A stretch of DNA of 64,000 nucleotides from Streptomyces fragilis. Lineage in GTDB: Bacteria > Actinomycetota > Actinomycetes > Streptomycetales > Streptomycetaceae. Position 1 is the first letter of the stretch; each line of letters begins with the position of its first letter. Below, one piece after another: positions 61,975 to 64,000 of the stretch. The stretch spans positions 148,492 to 212,491 of the forward strand of contig NZ_BEVZ01000007.1 in NCBI RefSeq assembly GCF_003112515.1, written 5' to 3'. A program made the translations under genes and the position numbers. The notes under the pieces are model-generated. The model was not told the origin of the DNA. It made no database searches and worked only from the letters and a program-made list of their open reading frames with translations.

Positions 61975-62520
61975 GTGGCCAGCGACAGCACATCCGACAG
62001 CCCGCACACCGCCCCGCACGCCGGCCCGCCCGCCGTCGAAGCCTCCGCCGCCGAAGCCCCCGCCGGTGTGTCCGCGGCCGCTCCGCCCGGCGGCTCCGCC
62101 GGTCCGGCGCCCCGGCAGCGGTCCCGGTTCGCCGCCTGGCGCGGCAACCGACCGTTCCTGGGCGGCCTGCTGCTCGCCCTGGCCGGTGTGGAGATCATGC
62201 TGACCATGAAGGTCCTGGAGTCCTCGCTCCAGGTGATCCTCAAGGCGGGGGCCCTGGGCATCGCCGGCTATCTGCTGCCCGCCGTGATGGCCCTGTGCGG
62301 GGTGCTGATCCTCTTCAACCCCGCGCAGCGGATCTTCTACTCGATCATCGGGCTGCTGGCCACGCTCGGGTCGTGGGTCACCTCGAACCTCGGCGGGTTC
62401 GTCATCGGCCTGATCCTCGGCCTGCTCGGATCGACCCTGGCCTTCGGGTGGATGCCCGAGCAGGAGCCGCGCCGCAAGCTGCTGCGCCGGCGCGGACGCG
62501 AGGCCACCCCCGCGGGCTGA
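61975..62520 (+). CDS. DUF6114 family membrane protein
   Basis: A 181-residue integral membrane protein. The first 50 residues are an Ala/Pro/Ser-rich cytoplasmic arm. Three or four hydrophobic helices follow: FLGGLLLALAGVEIMLTM, LGIAGYLLPAVMALCGVLIL, then IFYSIIGLLATLGSWV and LGGFVIGLILGLLGSTLAFGW. A basic tail (RRKLLRRRGR) ends it. The GTG at 61975 has AAGGAG 9 bases upstream. DUF6114 genes usually accompany DUF6230 genes in Streptomyces, implying a common complex at the membrane. The function is unknown. Confidence 0.88.
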   Translation: MASDSTSDSPHTAPHAGPPAVEASAAEAPAGVSAAAPPGGSAGPAPRQRSRFAAWRGNRPFLGGLLLALAGVEIMLTMKVLESSLQVILKAGALGIAGYLLPAVMALCGVLILFNPAQRIFYSIIGLLATLGSWVTSNLGGFVIGLILGLLGSTLAFGWMPEQEPRRKLLRRRGREATPAG

Positions 62521-62609
62521 CCCGCGCCCCCGGCGGCCCGCCCCCGGGCGTTCCCCGGGACCTCCCCGTCCCCGGGCATTCCCCGGGACCTCCCCGCCCG
62601 CGGGCCGTC

Positions 62610-64000
62610 TCAGCCGGCGCTGCCCGGGCTGCTGTGCCACAGCTTCCGCCCCGTGGGCGGGCCCCCGTTCCCCGCGGGACGGAGGTCCGCCCACGGGTGC
62701 ATCTCGTACCCGGTGGGCATCCGGATGGTCCGCCCGTCGTGCGCGCCGCCGTCGTCGCCGTCCTGCCGTCCGCCGCCCTTCTCGCGCAGCGCGCTCTGCT
62801 CGGCCAGCGTCTCCGACAGCCGGGCCGCCACCCGCTCCAGCCCGCCCTCGGCGCGCAGCCCGGTCAGCTCGGCAAGGTTCCAGGCGGCCGTGCCCACCAC
62901 GCTGAAGCTGCGCACCCCGCGGCGCTGCACGGTCCCGCGCACCAGCAGCAGCCAGGAGTGGAAGACGGTGTGCGCGCAGGCGTCGTGGGAGTCGTCGAAG
63001 AAGGCCAGGTCGACCAGGCCGGTGCCGTCGTCGAGGGTGGTGAAGATGACCCGGCGGCCGGACCTGATGGGCGGGGTCTGGGTGGCCACCTTGGACCCGG
63101 CCACCAGCACCGTCTCGCCGTGCCCGGCGGTGCGCAGCCGCTTCGCGGAGGTGACGCCCAGCTCGGCGAGGAACTCGGCGTGGTCGTCCATCAGGTTGCG
63201 CGAGGCGTCCATGGACAGCACGCCCAGCTCGGCGCTGAGCCTCTCCCCGTCGGTGAGCTCCGGCAGGCCCGCCGACGCGGTGCGCTCGCCGCCTCCCAGC
63301 GGCAGCTGTTCGGCCCCGGCGGCCCGGGCGGCGCCCCGGTGCAGCTCGCTGATGTGCAGCCTCAGGTCGCGCCGGTTGGCGCCGAACGCGTCCAGCGCGC
63401 CCACCTGCGCCAGCCGGTCGGCCACCGGGCGGCTGGGGCGGGCCCGCTGCCAGAAGTCCAGCAGGGAGGAGTAGGGCTGGGCCGCGGCGATCCGCTCCGC
63501 CTCCGCCTCGCTGATGCCGTGCACGTCCCCGAGGGCCAGCCGCAGCCCCCAGACACCCGCCGCCCCGGCGGCCGCCGCCCCGGCACCCGGTCCGGCGCTC
63601 GGTCCGGCATCCGGTCCGGCCCCCGCCCCGGCATCCGGCTCGCCCTGGTTTCCACCAGACACCAGTTCGACACGGTGGGTGACGCCGGACCGGTTGACGT
63701 CCAGCGGGAGCACGGGCACGCCCCGCCGGCGCGCGTCCGCCAGCAGCAGCCGCTTGGGGTACATCCCGGGGTCGTGGGTGAGCAGCCCGGCGTAGAAGGC
63801 GGCCGGGTGGTGCGCCTTCAGCCAGGCCGACTGGTAGGTCGGCACCGCGAAGGCCACCGCGTGCGCCTTGCAGAAGCCGTACGAACCGAAGGCCTCGATG
63901 ATCTCCCAGGCGCGCGCCACCGTCCCGGCGTCGTACCCCCGGGCCGTGGCGTGCTCGGCGAACCAGGTCCGGATCCGCCCCTGGGAGTCCGGGTCGGACA
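62610..64000 (-). CDS. dnaE2: Error-prone DNA polymerase DnaE2, C-terminal part (cut by window edge)
   Basis: The last 463 residues of a DnaE-type polymerase III alpha subunit; the start lies beyond position 64000. Present are the end of the fingers/HhH region (MARAWEIIEAFGSYGFCKAHAVAFAVPTYQSAWLKAHHPAAFYAGLLTH in overlapping pieces), a tandem HhH segment, and an OB-fold near the end with VFFTTLDDGTGLVDLAFF-like text. The closing WNLAELTGLRAEGG and PTGYEMHPWADLRP are typical of DnaE2. An Ala/Gly/Pro-rich insertion of about 35 residues (nucleotides about 63545-63650) interrupts the region before VWGLRLALGDVHGIS. DnaE2 works in damage tolerance with ImuB-type proteins. Confidence 0.93.
   Translation of the reverse strand, partial: SDPDSQGRIRTWFAEHATARGYDAGTVARAWEIIEAFGSYGFCKAHAVAFAVPTYQSAWLKAHHPAAFYAGLLTHDPGMYPKRLLLADARRRGVPVLPLDVNRSGVTHRVELVSGGNQGEPDAGAGAGPDAGPSAGPGAGAAAAGAAGVWGLRLALGDVHGISEAEAERIAAAQPYSSLLDFWQRARPSRPVADRLAQVGALDAFGANRRDLRLHISELHRGAARAAGAEQLPLGGGERTASAGLPELTDGERLSAELGVLSMDASRNLMDDHAEFLAELGVTSAKRLRTAGHGETVLVAGSKVATQTPPIRSGRRVIFTTLDDGTGLVDLAFFDDSHDACAHTVFHSWLLLVRGTVQRRGVRSFSVVGTAAWNLAELTGLRAEGGLERVAARLSETLAEQSALREKGGGRQDGDDGGAHDGRTIRMPTGYEMHPWADLRPAGNGGPPTGRKLWHSSPGSAG

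Overview
The window is very GC-rich actinobacterial DNA with GTG/TTG starts, tight translational coupling and long GC hairpins at gene ends. Two adjacent chaplin genes, a mycothiol ligase (mshC), an F420-dependent oxidoreductase, SoxR and a DnaE2-type polymerase point to Streptomyces or a very close relative. From memory, the order (metH, glycerol genes, PAC2, mshC cluster, ChpC/ChpH, gnt genes, SoxR, SGNH esterases, dnaE2) resembles the S. coelicolor chromosome from about SCO1655 to SCO1739, so this looks like core chromosome. I saw no insertion sequence, prophage, CRISPR array or rRNA.

Layout. 1-5.4 kb: a NarL-type response regulator, two separately terminated family-5 solute-binding lipoproteins without a permease, and a HAD phosphatase. 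5.5-12 kb: metH diverging from glpF-glpK; the usual regulator gylR and the dehydrogenase glpD are not beside them. 12-17.6 kb: PAC2, then an mshC / PI-kinase-like / DUF3090 / histidine-phosphatase cluster, and CorA. 17.7-21.5 kb: tRNA-Leu(GAG), an M20 peptidase, a short and a long chaplin, and two small conserved proteins. 21.6-28.3 kb: a RecD-like helicase homologue with eroded ATPase motifs coupled to an aldo/keto reductase, then F420 oxidoreductase, ferritin-like, YchJ and NUDIX genes. 28.4-31.3 kb: gluconate uptake and kinase genes diverging from a GntR regulator over a perfect palindrome.

31.4-46.9 kb is acyl-CoA metabolism. A phosphotransferase and acyl-CoA dehydrogenase pair converges on a TetR / acyl-CoA ligase / SDR operon, and both carry the same operator-like palindrome. 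Together they match the enzyme set of levulinate/4-hydroxyacid catabolism. NamZ, a zinc-ribbon protein, a TM2 protein and SoxR follow, then MaoC with TetR, an acyl-CoA dehydrogenase with a divergent TetR, and an ADH/ALDH pair. Most promoters here carry a TetR-type palindrome.

47-64 kb is envelope and secretion oriented: a Ser/Thr receptor kinase, tandem SGNH esterases sharing an upstream box, a coupled GT2-GT2-polysaccharide deacetylase operon, an AAA+ ATPase, DUF72, GntR, GNAT and DUF402 genes. Two secreted proteins then share a promoter and upstream palindrome and sit beside a DUF6230-DUF6114 pair. The window ends inside dnaE2. Gene calls rest on reading frames, motifs and family knowledge; no database search was run.
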